Positions 11,201 to 21,570 of a stretch of 64,000 bases of DNA are shown here, piece after piece. Within the stretch, counting starts at the first letter, position 1; each line of letters opens with the position of its first letter. Location of the stretch: positions 3,235,501 to 3,299,500 of the forward strand of contig CADCSX010000005.1 in assembly GCA_902805475.1 (NCBI GenBank). The letters are read 5' to 3'. The notes below the pieces were generated by a model. The model made no database searches. It was not told the origin of the DNA and saw nothing but the letters and a program-made list of their open reading frames with translations. The translations under genes were made by a program, and so were the position numbers. This DNA is from Entonaema liquescens. Its lineage: Eukaryota; Ascomycota; Sordariomycetes; Xylariales; Xylariaceae.

Positions 11201-12166
11201 GTATACTCACAGCAACAGTCGGCGACTTCTTTGTCTCGTAGCACCAGTAGAGCAAGGCATCTTGGAGATACGAAATACCGCTAAACTGTTGATCTAACTG
11301 TTGGAGATAATCGGACTGGACCGAAAGGTCTTCGACGAGCTGGGCGTTGGCCTGACCCTCAACAATAGCCATGAGGTGTGACTGCTCCATGCCCAGATTG
11401 GGTACGCCGAAAAACACAGCTCCTTTTATGGCCTGACGAATTGGGTCATCTCGCTCGATCTTATTTGCGAGTGATACAAACGCCTGCTTTAAAACAATGC
11501 CTCCTAAGCTGTGAGCAAGGAAAACGAGAGGCTTGCAGGTCGGCAACGTCCAGCCGTTAGCCTTGAGTTGGCTGATCAATCCCAAGGCCAGGTCGAATAT
11601 GGTCTGAAATGAAAGACTCTCGACGAGAGTCGTATCATATCCATATAAGATAGGTCGAATATTCCGTAATGATTGTGGTAAAGCATCACGAATCCACATG
11701 AACGACTTTGACTGCCCTTTCGGCTGCCAAGATCCAAACGGGTGGCTCGCCAGTCCTGATATCGCGATGCAACTAAGATAATAAGCTGCTAAACTTCAAA
11801 GATGTAAGTCACATGAGGTCCTTACTCGGCATCGTGAACATCGGGGTCATATAAGGGTGTTAAGCCTCGAAAGTGGGCATCCAAAACTAAGCCGTCGCGT
11901 AGATTATCAGCTGCGATACACCACTCGTCGCCCCTCTTCGTGACATTTTGGTTTTCGCCCTTTTCAAACACGCTCTGCACGCTGGCCGTATTATCAAACA
12001 TCAACGTAGCTACTTTGCTAGGAAGCCATGGGTCAACGGAGCGAGCCAGGGAGAATATCCGAATCGCTGAGGCCTCGACACCCAGGGCCGTGCTAAGTAT
12101 GTGGACAGCATCTAGCCTGTCAAAGTCGAGAGGCAATTGCCGCAACCTGAAAACCATACGGTCCAT
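8224..12166 (-). CDS. NLR-type protein: lipase-like hydrolase, NACHT, ankyrin-like tail
   Basis: My model has four exons on the minus strand: 11826-12166, 11211-11772, 10836-11157 and 8224-10782, about 1261 aa once two single-base frameshifts in exon 4 are allowed for. The introns are 53 nt each. The N-terminal part (about 1-120) is unassigned. An alpha/beta-hydrolase follows with the nucleophile elbow A-H-S-L-G-G, as in the SesB-like effector domains of fungal NLRs. The NACHT module has Walker A 'GKPGSGKST' and Walker B 'FLDALDE', then the usual helical region ending in 'CGGLIEVV' and 'LHQTVEDFV'. The tail has weak ankyrin-like units ('VKLLLDSG', 'IIELLLDYG', 'VKLLLDKGA') and a disordered basic end. 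This family acts in non-self recognition and cell death. Frame breaks lie at the A5 run 9725-9729 and near 9071-9078; each is mended by one added base. Alternatively the locus is a recent pseudogene. ATG 12166 was chosen as first in frame; 12157 is possible. Confidence 0.82.
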
Positions 12167-12424
12167 ATCGAAGACATGCTATCGACCGAGGTGAGGCGCG
12201 ACGCTGGGTTCGAAGCCCCTCTTAAGGGCGGAGAACTAATTCAGGAAGAACGCGCGCCAGCAGACGCACGTGAGAAAGCTGCGGACCAATTGATCAAAAG
12301 AAAATCGCTAAGGCGCTGTTCGCCCCGATCGGGCAGTTGGGGGCTGGAAGGAGCTGAAAAATCCCCAGGCTTGCCAAGTTACAAGGGTAGAGCCAAAGAT
12401 ATCAGATATCAGGCTAAAAGCGCC

Positions 12425-12454
12425 AGCTCACCTTTTCCAAGGAAAAAGTGAGCT
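12425..12454. repeat. 14-bp hairpin upstream of the NLR gene
   Basis: AGCTCACCTTTTCC and GGAAAAAGTGAGCT pair with a single mismatch across an AA loop. The structure lies 260 bp upstream of the NLR start codon. It could be a relic of a small inverted-repeat element or a transcript structure. Confidence 0.5.
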
Positions 12455-14180
12455 GAGATTGTTTCCATTCTAGTATGATTGAACATGGTGCTAAGTCCCT
12501 TTGCACTGCTTCTGGAGTTTCTACATTTCTCAAGGCTTCAACTAGTTATACCAGAAAGAGTATTAGAAGCTTTATCAGCTTAATTTCTGAGCGCAATTCC
12601 GACGGAGTGTTATCTTCGGGAGAGCTGCGATATATTCTAGAATAGTATTTACCTAGGGACTCAAAGAGATAGGCTTTTTCGATAGTGAAGTTGAACGGAT
12701 ACTTATAAATAACCTATCCAACAATATCTCTTCTCAACTTCAACGGGCTTGTCCGATCAACCGCTTAAAAGTGACTGGGATTGGTCTAACTCGTCCTAGT
12801 GGATGAAACTGCAAATGCTAGCCTCTCCATGAAACTGAGGGAAGGCTTTTGTTTATAGCTTGCATACTTTAGGTAGGCAAGAATATTTCTGCCTCTTAGA
12901 GTTAATAATCTCTGAGGCAATCGTACAATGTATAGTTATTCTCGGCGGGGATACTGAGTCGTATATTTTAATCACATGTTTACTTCAGCTTTCTATCCGT
13001 TGTATCTTTGATCATGTCGAGTTCATGTGTTACATGGAGTTGATGCTTGTTCAACCGGCAGTCTTGCGAGAACCACTCGGCTCCGAAAATACCCCAGGTT
13101 ACCTAGAGCTTTCAAAGTTTTCTAAAAAGACGTGAGATTTCCCAGGAGGTATCATCCCAACGGACTTCCCATAGGTTCTCGGTCTATAAAGCTAGCAAGT
13201 ATACCTAATGTATAAGTATGAGGTAAATATACGGTTCTATGGACATGCTGTGGTTTCCTACGTATAACCCACTCTCGAACGACGTTCAACATTAAGCGAC
13301 TATGTGTTACTACATAGTATAGAAAAACAAACATTTAACGAAGTACCATATACCCACTTGTCTGGTGGAGACAAGTTGCTCGGCTTGTGGCATTTTCAAA
13401 TTGTCACTATTCCGGGAGCGACCGTGACTTCCAATAGCATTAACCCGACCATATCGACATCAGATTACACGACTCGTTCAGGATTGCCGATAACTAAAGA
13501 ATGCGAAGTGGTATTGGCGGAAAAGTTATGACATAGCTAACCAAAGAGAATGGCTAGGAGGTGCGGGATTACATGCATATCGCTCAAGTGTCGATTAGGT
13601 CTACCGACGATTGGCTTAGCTGCTGCGCAAACAAACCTGTCTTGGGTACACAAGGACAACTGGCTTGCCTCTGGATGCATATCCAAATCGTAGCAACCAA
13701 CCAGGTATCTACTTCTATGCGCCAGGTTCTCATTGGGCTATATGGTACCTGATTATACTATAGGTATATAAGCTACACAGCATGAACATGTGCATGTGCA
13801 TACCCGTGATGTTTGAACTTTAGCCATACTCGGCGGAATACTGTGTGTTATGTGTTCCGGTTCAAAATATTCGCCATCAGCATATTAACCATGTGGCTTA
13901 GACGAACCATCTCCTCTTTTCTCTTGTTGGGTATTTGTAGATATCCTACTGCCTGGAGAGAAATGAGTATTCTTCGTCGTCATCGCATCTGTATTCGTCA
14001 GCTTGGTTGTGGCTGAGAAAGACTGTGGCAACCGACTTTTGTCAAATTCGGAGTCGATCGGGTTTCTATTTTTGGTTTTGCAGCAAGATTCTGTATTCTG
14101 GAGAAACCTAGCCGCTTGGCTTTTTGTTTTTACGCGACATTGCCTTGCGTGTTCATGCGGCTTTACCCGTTATGAATTTG

Positions 14181-14198
14181 TTTTTTTTTTTTTTTTTT
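14181..14198. repeat. Poly-T tract (18 T)
   Basis: An uninterrupted run of 18 T in intergenic DNA about 1.1 kb upstream of the chitin synthase gene. Confidence 0.8.
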
Positions 14199-15265
14199 GG
14201 TTGGCTCTATGAGTTGAATAGGTTAAGTTGAGCTTTGAAATTTACCCAAGATTATTTAAAAGTTACGTCTTAAATGTAGAGGAGTGACGATCCGATACTT
14301 TTAATGAAGGAACTCAAGAGCAAAACGACGTCACTCGGAAACGTGCTACTAGTGGGCGGAAGTGGGGCATAGTCAGACGGGTGCTGGGCCGACCAGGGGT
14401 GTGGGGAGGGAAAAAAAAGGTTAGTATTTGTTTGGCACCCTTGTATACCTCGTACCTCGTACCTTTCGTACTATTGTTACTAGCTTCCACTTTTACAGGG
14501 CAGTTGGCAAGGTTAAGCTGTCGTTAGCAGCCTGTAATTCGTTGCTGCGCCCGCCTTTGTTGATCTGAAACAGGATATCACCTGCCCTTAAGTGACTTGA
14601 GTCCCTAACAATTAGTTAATCTTCTCCCAACCGTCACTACCCCCCCGTCGCTGCCCCGTCGACATTGTCGCAAATCTTCTGCCCTGGTGAAACTCTACAC
14701 CAAAAAGGAACCCATTTCTCTCTCTTCCCGACTTCAACCTCTTTCTTTGCAGATCCCTAAGCGCAATCAACCCCCTTGAGTTCCCTCAACTCACCCCTTC
14801 GTTTTCTTTTCCTAGTCAAGGAGACAAATAAGCATTCTTCGGTGATCTCTCAAAACATCTTTTAGTCTCCCGTCGTCTGCATCTCGAGCATCTCGAGTAA
14901 CCTGCGCAACATCAACATCTTACTGGACAGTCGCAACTTTTGTTGTCAAGGTCTCATACAAAGTTAATTATCGTAACGGGTTCTTTATACCTGGTAAAAA
15001 CCCACTCGCAAATATCTCAATTCAGGGTCAAATTCAGGGTCAAGGGTCATTCAAATCTACCGAGGACGAATCTCTATCCACACCCAGATCCACGTACATG
15101 CCACCACATTAGCATATTGGCACATTCCAGTCACTGACTGGGTTTGAGAACCTCTCGTTACGATCGCAATCGCGTAAAGCCAAGTCTCGTTCACTTCTGC
15201 AGTACCCCCTTAAGACTTAACCGCTTGAAGCGCCCACCCTCCCGTGTGGGAATAACACATAAACC

Positions 15266-18200
15266 ATGTCGTATAATCGCTTAGGTATGTATCATGATTT
15301 AACTTTCCTCCAACCTACTCTTGGAATCTTTCTATTCTGCCTTTTGCCTTTTGCCTTTTGCCTCTCTTTCACTGTCACTGTCACTGCCACTGCCACTTGC
15401 GACTCAGCTGGGCTGTTTAACGGCAGTCTTTCATTACCCACTCATTGTTCCTGCACAGTCATTTTAACACCTTCAACACCCTATTGCATAGTTATGGAAA
15501 CTATTCTATCACTGCTTTGTTCTACCGAGTCATAAGTGACGCAGACCTTCGTGACGCAGGCGGCACATAGCAAGAGGCGCTCGATACCCCAATACACATA
15601 TTAATTCCAACCTCCATAATATCCTCTGAAAACCTGCCATTCTAACAACACCCATTGTCCAGACGACGATTACTACGATCCTACTATGGATAATCACAGA
15701 ATAGGTCGTACACCCTCGCCGGGTCATCCTCTCCAGCATGGCTATCAGCTTGACGATGTACCTTACGGTCATCACCCAGCACCTGCCAGTAATCTTGATA
15801 TACCTGCTGGTCCAGGAAGATACACTCCGAGCGATCACCTAACGTTAAATGCTGCGCGCTCTGTGGACGGCCTCTCTCAGGGATCCTATGCACATAGCCA
15901 GGGCGGATACCCTTCCGACTTCTCTGTCAACCCCGAGCAGCACCACGATACTTATTACAACCAACCATATGAGCCGCAACCTACCTCAACACCGTTTTCC
16001 GATCAGCATGGATACGATTATGATGACCAACACCCAATGTTAGCCCAAAATGACCCTTACGCGCAAGCTCAACCACAAGAACCGTATACCGACGACCCAC
16101 AGCGCCAACAGCAGCAGCAGCAGGGTGGGGGTATCAAGCGATGGAAGACGGTGAAGCAGGTGCTCTTATACCGTGGTAACTTGGTTCTCGACTGCCCGGT
16201 ACCCCCTCGACTACTGAATCAACTCCCGCATGGTGAGCGTGACGAATTTACCCATATGCGATATTCCGCCGCTACTTGTGACCCGAATGATTTCTACGCT
16301 GAGAATTTTACCTTGCGCCAGAAGCTCTTCAGCAAACCGCGACATACCGAGCTCTTTATCGTTATTACCATGTATAACGAAGATGATATCCTCTTCGCGC
16401 GGACTATGATTGGTGTTTTGAAAACGTCGAGTACATGTGTAGCCGAAAGGAGAGCAAGACATGGGGCCCAGACGCCTGGAAGAAGATTGTGGTGTGTGTG
16501 GTGAGCGATGGACGTGCCAAGATCAATCCGCGGACAAGGGCACTTCTTTCCGGTATGGGTGTATATCAAGAAGGCATTGCCAAGCAACAAGTAAACGGCA
16601 AGGATGTCACTGCGCATATTTACGAATACACAACGCAAGTTGGGATGCAAATTAAGAACGATGTGGTACAGCTTATTCCCAAGAAACAGCCCGTACAGAT
16701 GCTATTCTGCCTAAAAGAGAAGAACCAAAAGAAAATCAACTCCCATCGATGGTTCTTCCAGGCGTTCGGTCGTGTCTTGGATCCTAACATTTGTGTGCTG
16801 ATCGACGCGGGTACTAAACCAGGTGGCAATTCCATTTATCATCTCTGGAAGGCGTTCGACCTGGAGCCCATGTGCGCCGGAGCTTGCGGTGAGATCAAGG
16901 CCATGTTGGGTAGAGGTGGGAAGGAATTGATCAACCCCCTTGTTGCGACTCAGAATTTTGAGTATAAGATGAGCAATATCCTTGATAAACCTCTAGAATC
17001 GGCTTTCGGTTTTATCTCAGTTTTGCCCGGTGCCTTCTCGGCCTATCGATATGTCGCTTTGCAGAATGATAAGAACGGTTTAGGGCCCTTAGAGAAGTAT
17101 TTCAAGGGTGAAACGCTCCACGGTGCTGGTGCTGGTGTTTTTACCGCCAACATGTACCTGGCCGAAGATCGTATCCTCTGCTTCGAACTGGTTACCAAGC
17201 GCAACTGCCACTGGATCTTGCAGTATGTTAAGTCGGCAACAGGAGAAACGGATGTTCCCGATTCCGTAACCGAACTCATTCTACAGCGTCGACGTTGGCT
17301 AAACGGTTCCTTTTTCGCCGCTATTTACGCCATCGCGCACTTCTATCAGTTTTTCCGTTCTGATCACTCCATTATTCGTAAACTGATGTTCTTCCTGGAG
17401 TTCGGCTTCCAGACCTTCAACATGATCTTCGCTTGGTTTGCTATCGGCAACTTCTTCCTAGTTTTCAAGATATTAACGACAAGTCTTGGGGACCCTACCT
17501 TGCTAGACACTGCCGGTGAAATTCTTGGTGTTGTTTTCGAATGGTTTTACGGTATCTCCTTGATGGCCTGCTTTGTTCTCTCCATGGGTAATCGCCCGTC
17601 GGGTTCTGGCAAACTCTACACAGCCATGGTTATTTTCTGGTGTGTGATTATGATGTAAGTCTAACCCTATTGATTTTCTTAGCATGACTTACTAATCGGA
17701 CATGCAGATACCTGACCTTTGCGGCCGTTTTCATCACCGTGAAGGCGGTTCAGAGCGAAATAGCGAAGGGTTTCGACATCAGCGATATATTCAAGAATAA
17801 ACTTTTCTACTCACTCATTGTCTCTATGCTGTCGACTTACGGGCTTTGGCTTATCGCCTCACTCATCATGTTTGACCCATGGCATATGATTACTTCATTC
17901 TTTCAGTATCTTCTACTAACGCCGACTTACGTCAACGTTCTGAACGTTTATGCATTCTGCAACACGCACGATATATCATGGGGTACCAAGGGAGACGATA
18001 AGGCTGAGGAACTTCCTACGGTCGATACTAAGGATGGTAAGGGTAAGACCGACCTACCCGATGAAGGAGACTTAAACGCCCAATACGAGAAGGAATTGTC
18101 AGTATTCAGCAAGAAGCACGTAGTTGTCCAGAAGCCTCCCAACGATGCTCAAAAGGCCGAGGCTCAAATGGATTACTACCGCTGGATCCGTTCGTTGGTC

Positions 18201-18416
18201 GTACTAATCTGGATGATCACAAACTTCGGTCTTGTAGCCCTAGTGCTCAGTACTGCTGGTCTCGAAAGGCTATCCCCTGAACAAGAAGAGCAGAACCAAA
18301 ACGACCGTTCCACGTTATATATGACGGTTATTCTCTGGAGTGTTGCTGGCCTCTCCGCTTTCAAATTCATCGGCGCCATTTGGTTCCTTGTCGTCCGCAT
18401 GTTCAGGGGTGTTTAG
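15266..18416 (+). CDS. Chitin synthase, class III type
   Basis: My model has exon 1 15266-15284 (M-S-Y-N-R-L plus one base), intron 15285-15662, exon 2 15663-17654, intron 17655-17707 and exon 3 17708-18416, about 906 aa, the normal length for class III. The joined N-terminus reads MSYNRLDDDYYDP, a familiar class I-III start. The enzyme polymerises N-acetylglucosamine from UDP-GlcNAc at the plasma membrane. Visible landmarks are 'MYNEDDILFARTMIG', 'VVCVVSDGRAKINPR', the catalytic 'AEDRILCFE', and the product-binding Q-R-R-R-W in 'LQRRRWLNGSFFAA'. At least six hydrophobic segments follow between about 580 and 895. A tyrosine-, proline- and glutamine-rich tail forms residues 1-150. The frame is broken at the A4 run 16421-16424: adding one A restores L-K-N-V-E-Y-M-C, which the family has here. 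This is probably a sequence error. Intron 1 contains short tandem repeats. Confidence 0.93.
15340..15394. repeat. Tandem repeats in chitin synthase intron 1
   Basis: Three units of CCTTTTG (15340-15360) are followed by four units of ACTGTC/ACTGCC (15371-15394), inside the long first intron. They make the intron locally pyrimidine-rich. Confidence 0.7.
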
Positions 18417-18560
18417 GAAGCTTATATTCCAAACATGTCCCAATCAATTGTCATCCGTATCTTATGCTCACCGAATGTCTAGAGGACTACCATCCTCATA
18501 CTACGGGCTGTTTGCCTAGCCCTACTTTTATACCGGTTTCTGAGGGTATTCTTGCGACTT

Positions 18561-18968
18561 ATGCGATGGTTGCAAGGTAGCTACAGGGGCTTTCTACGTC
18601 GCTATCATGCCCATCACCGCATATTATTCGAGAGATTCTTTGGTGACATAACGACGATAGGAATAGGGCTTGGTATTTTGTTTTTTCGCCCGTTTGTTTT
18701 CCTAACGGTTGTGGATCACATCTTGCGTGAAAATCACCTCGTTCTTCCCATCGATCTCGCGTTACTCTGGGCAATCTTCACCCTACCGTTAGCGTTCATC
18801 ATTGATTGCTATCTTTGGTTGTTCGACGTTGCCGCTTTTCTTAAACGCGTCTTCTTGGATGACCCCCGACCACTGGCGGCATTTATCATCCTTCAGATTC
18901 CTGTATTTGGAGGATTAATCTGGGTTCACGTCGATTTGTCATTTCGTCTCCGAGTCGCGCTTCGCTAA
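18561..18968 (+). CDS. Possible small membrane protein downstream of chitin synthase
   Basis: The frame from ATG 18561 to the stop at 18966-18968 encodes 135 aa with three hydrophobic stretches ('GIGLGILFFRPFVFLTVV', 'LALLWAIFTLPLAFII', 'AAFIILQIPVFGGLIWV') and many Arg/His between them, compatible with a polytopic membrane protein. I do not recognise a family. The same frame is open further upstream to a TAG at 18480-18482 and, before that, to an ATG at 18435, so a longer protein interrupted by one stop is possible. It begins only about 145 bp after the chitin synthase stop and could lie in its 3' UTR. There is no transcript-level evidence, so this is a tentative call. Confidence 0.3.
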   Translation: MRWLQGSYRGFLRRYHAHHRILFERFFGDITTIGIGLGILFFRPFVFLTVVDHILRENHLVLPIDLALLWAIFTLPLAFIIDCYLWLFDVAAFLKRVFLDDPRPLAAFIILQIPVFGGLIWVHVDLSFRLRVALR

Positions 18969-19607
18969 ACCTCCTGAGTACCTAGTTTCATTCTTGACTT
19001 CCTTTACATCCGAAGAATGTTCGGATTTTATGTTGTAAAAATATACCCAATCCATCCAGTTCACGACGACATTCAGAGGCTGGACTACGCAATTGCCCAG
19101 AGTATTCTCGCATGGGACAGTTCTGATCCCGTTAGTAATGAGAAGGAATGCATAGTGGAAAACCCGGATGAATGCATAATGACGTTTTGAGCTGGCATCA
19201 TCAGATCACGATATACTGTTTATGCCCTTATAGAACGAAGAGGTGGTCCGTCTTTTCTAGGATCGAAACCACTGGTGATCATTTTATGAGTTACTGGTTT
19301 ATATTACCCTTAGGCTAGGACCATGCTATCCTTGATGGATAATAGGCTGGCTAGTTTGGATTGCTATGTGAATAGTACGTTGTCCCATGGTTGGGACTGA
19401 GGTAGTGTTGCATGAGGTCGGGGAAAGGGGGTGTTGGCATAGGTTGGCGTAGTGGAGTTTCTTATTATTAGGTAGTCTTATTGAGTTGTTAATAGCAGCG
19501 TTGGCTTGAAATGAATACATTGCTCTCAACGTATCTTCTATATTGGCACACACTTTTCGATGAAGTTTTCCATGTGTACAAGCTTAGATGACAAGGGCAA
19601 TCAAAAA

Positions 19608-19649
19608 AAGGAGAACACTGTTTAATTAGCCCTTTGGCTAGTTCTCCTT
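19608..19649. repeat. Nested inverted repeat
   Basis: Outer arms AAGGAGAAC (19608-19616) and GTTCTCCTT (19641-19649) enclose inner arms TAGCC (19627-19631) and GGCTA (19636-19640) around a 4-nt loop. The arms are perfect, with a 10-nt bulge on the left. Confidence 0.55.
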
Positions 19650-20131
19650 AATAAGGTATATAGGTTTCCAAAATTGTAAGGATACCGACCCTGCCGACAC
19701 ACCATCGTGATGGCCTTCTTTCCATCCCTTCTTCCATCCTCTACCCTCTGCAGAACACATGCCAGTATAAAAGAATATCAAACACACGACTAATAGCAAT
19801 AGCCCCCATGCTTATCATCACCCAGTATACGCGATTAGCAGTACCCCCAAGGTTGGTAGTAGTAGCAGTGGTTGTTATTATAACAGTAGTAATTTTCGTG
19901 CGGATGACGGTAGTGGTAAAGATTATGGGAGTTGTGCAAGGGGAGACAGACGTAGTAAACGTTGACATGTTGAATTATTTCGTCTTTGCTTTCTAGTGCT
20001 AGCGTTACCGGTGGACTTATCGGTTCACGGGAAGTGTGGTCAAGGGGAAAATAAATTTGTAAAATTGAAAATACTACCACGGACTTAGGTGGCTTTAGAC
20101 TATAATTGTTCATCTCTCCTGCCCTTCTTCC

Positions 20132-20159
20132 GATTATCCTTTCCTAGGAAAGGATTATC
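20132..20159. repeat. 28-bp palindrome
   Basis: The central 20 bp, ATCCTTTCCTAGGAAAGGAT at 20136-20155, is a perfect palindrome centred on CCTAGG. It extends by four more positions per side with one mismatch (20135/20156). No gene is attached to it. Confidence 0.65.
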
Positions 20160-21570
20160 TGTGGATAGAACTTTTATGGAAATAGAAGGGACAACTGGGT
20201 CTTTGCTTTACGATTATGGCATTACGATTTTTCCCCTCTCGTACTTCCTCTCCTTTCACCATATCGTCCAAAACACGTAGGTATCGACCTCCTAAGAAAA
20301 CAGGTGCTTGAGACTTGAAGTTAGCACCTACCCTGTCAACAAGAGAATGACGCATAGCACCATAAGCCAAGTCCAGACTAATCTAAGAGATAAAATAGGT
20401 CCATACATGTGCTTACAGTTGTTCCGCAATATACGCCGCCCAGAACCACCAGAGCAGGCAACAAAGCCACTCGACAGACGGGGTCATAGGGACGCAATGG
20501 ATGTACGCGCCCCACGGCAAGAATGCCAGCCATTTGACACTCTGTCGAGCCGTTCGGTCGTCCGAGGTAGTCTTCCTCATAATCAAGGTCGGAAAATAGG
20601 TAGATAGAAGAAAGAAACCATGAAAAATATGAGAAATAGAAAAGACGCACATAATGCTGAAAGTTCGGGCGGCATGTTGGTGTTGGTGTTGATGTCGCGT
20701 ATGAAGCGAAGCATCGAGCCTATAACGACCGCCATAGTAATGGGTGGCGGAAATAGCTGGAGGGTCTTTTAGTGTGCATTTTGCTCGGATAGCAGTTGGT
20801 AGGCTTGGAGGAGTGTGGTTTCATTATTTATTGATGATCTCTGTATGTTGGATATATTTATGAAGCTTTCCCCCTTCCTTTTGGGGACAGAAGTTTCGTT
20901 TCCATATGTAGGTAGGTATACCTCGATAATCCACCCCCTTTTCCCACTTTAACTGGGCTAACTTTATATGTACTAATATAAGGTTCCAAACGGCCCTATG
21001 AACGGTTTGACTATGGTTTGTAATACGTATTAATTTAGATATCGTAAGATTTAGCTGAGGAACTAGGTTTGTGGTAGATTGGCGAAATAATTTGGGCGTC
21101 AGGATGGGTGGAAGGTTGGGAGGGCATTACATTTAGTTGCTATGGGTGGAATATATCGTGGCTAAGAATATCCAATGCTATAAAGTGATGCTGAAGATGC
21201 TTGATGTAAGTCTAGGTTGGGAGAATTGATCACATGTAGGATAGTGTCCACTTGTAGCGAAGCAATCTGGCTGACGAACCAGAAGAATAAATAATGGAAA
21301 TAGAAGCAATGAACGGGGGCTGAATATAATGAGTTTATGATGCTAGGTCCAGAGATCTACTTACTGTAGCATCTATATTTGGCCCCTATTAGCAGGATAG
21401 CACTATTAAATTAGGTCACCTAGGCGCTTTAACAGACACGTAAATCCAAAAATACTAGACACATCTTACGTTATGCACGAACACAAGTGGAGGTTATATT
21501 TCTTATATTTATTATTTCATCTATCCCCTTTTCTTTTAATCCCCTATCCTGGGCCTCTATCTTGGGTACA

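Larger units (their letters stand above)
12167..15265. other. Long intergenic: NLR promoter side and chitin synthase leader
   Basis: About 3.1 kb without a supported gene. It contains a strong 14-bp hairpin at 12425-12454, an 18-T tract at 14181-14198, and from about 14640 a pyrimidine-rich leader typical of fungal 5' UTRs upstream of the chitin synthase start. Short frames at 12860-13135, 13304-13752 and 13813-14212 have no domain and are not called. Confidence 0.5.
18969..21570. other. Intergenic, convergent to sly1; palindromes
   Basis: About 2.6 kb with no supported gene. Minus-strand frames at 19741-19968 and 20378-20652 are Thr- or Trp-rich fragments that do not join into a plausible gene. 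Two strong inverted repeats (19608-19649 and 20132-20159) lie here. Confidence 0.45.

Noticed and set aside
12137..12451. Plus-strand frame of 104 codons
   Set aside because: It overlaps the NLR first exon on the other strand and has a shadow-like composition.
19741..20652. Thr-rich and Trp-rich minus-strand frames, at first thought to be exons of a membrane protein
   Set aside because: Three frames overlap each other and no splice combination gives a coherent protein.
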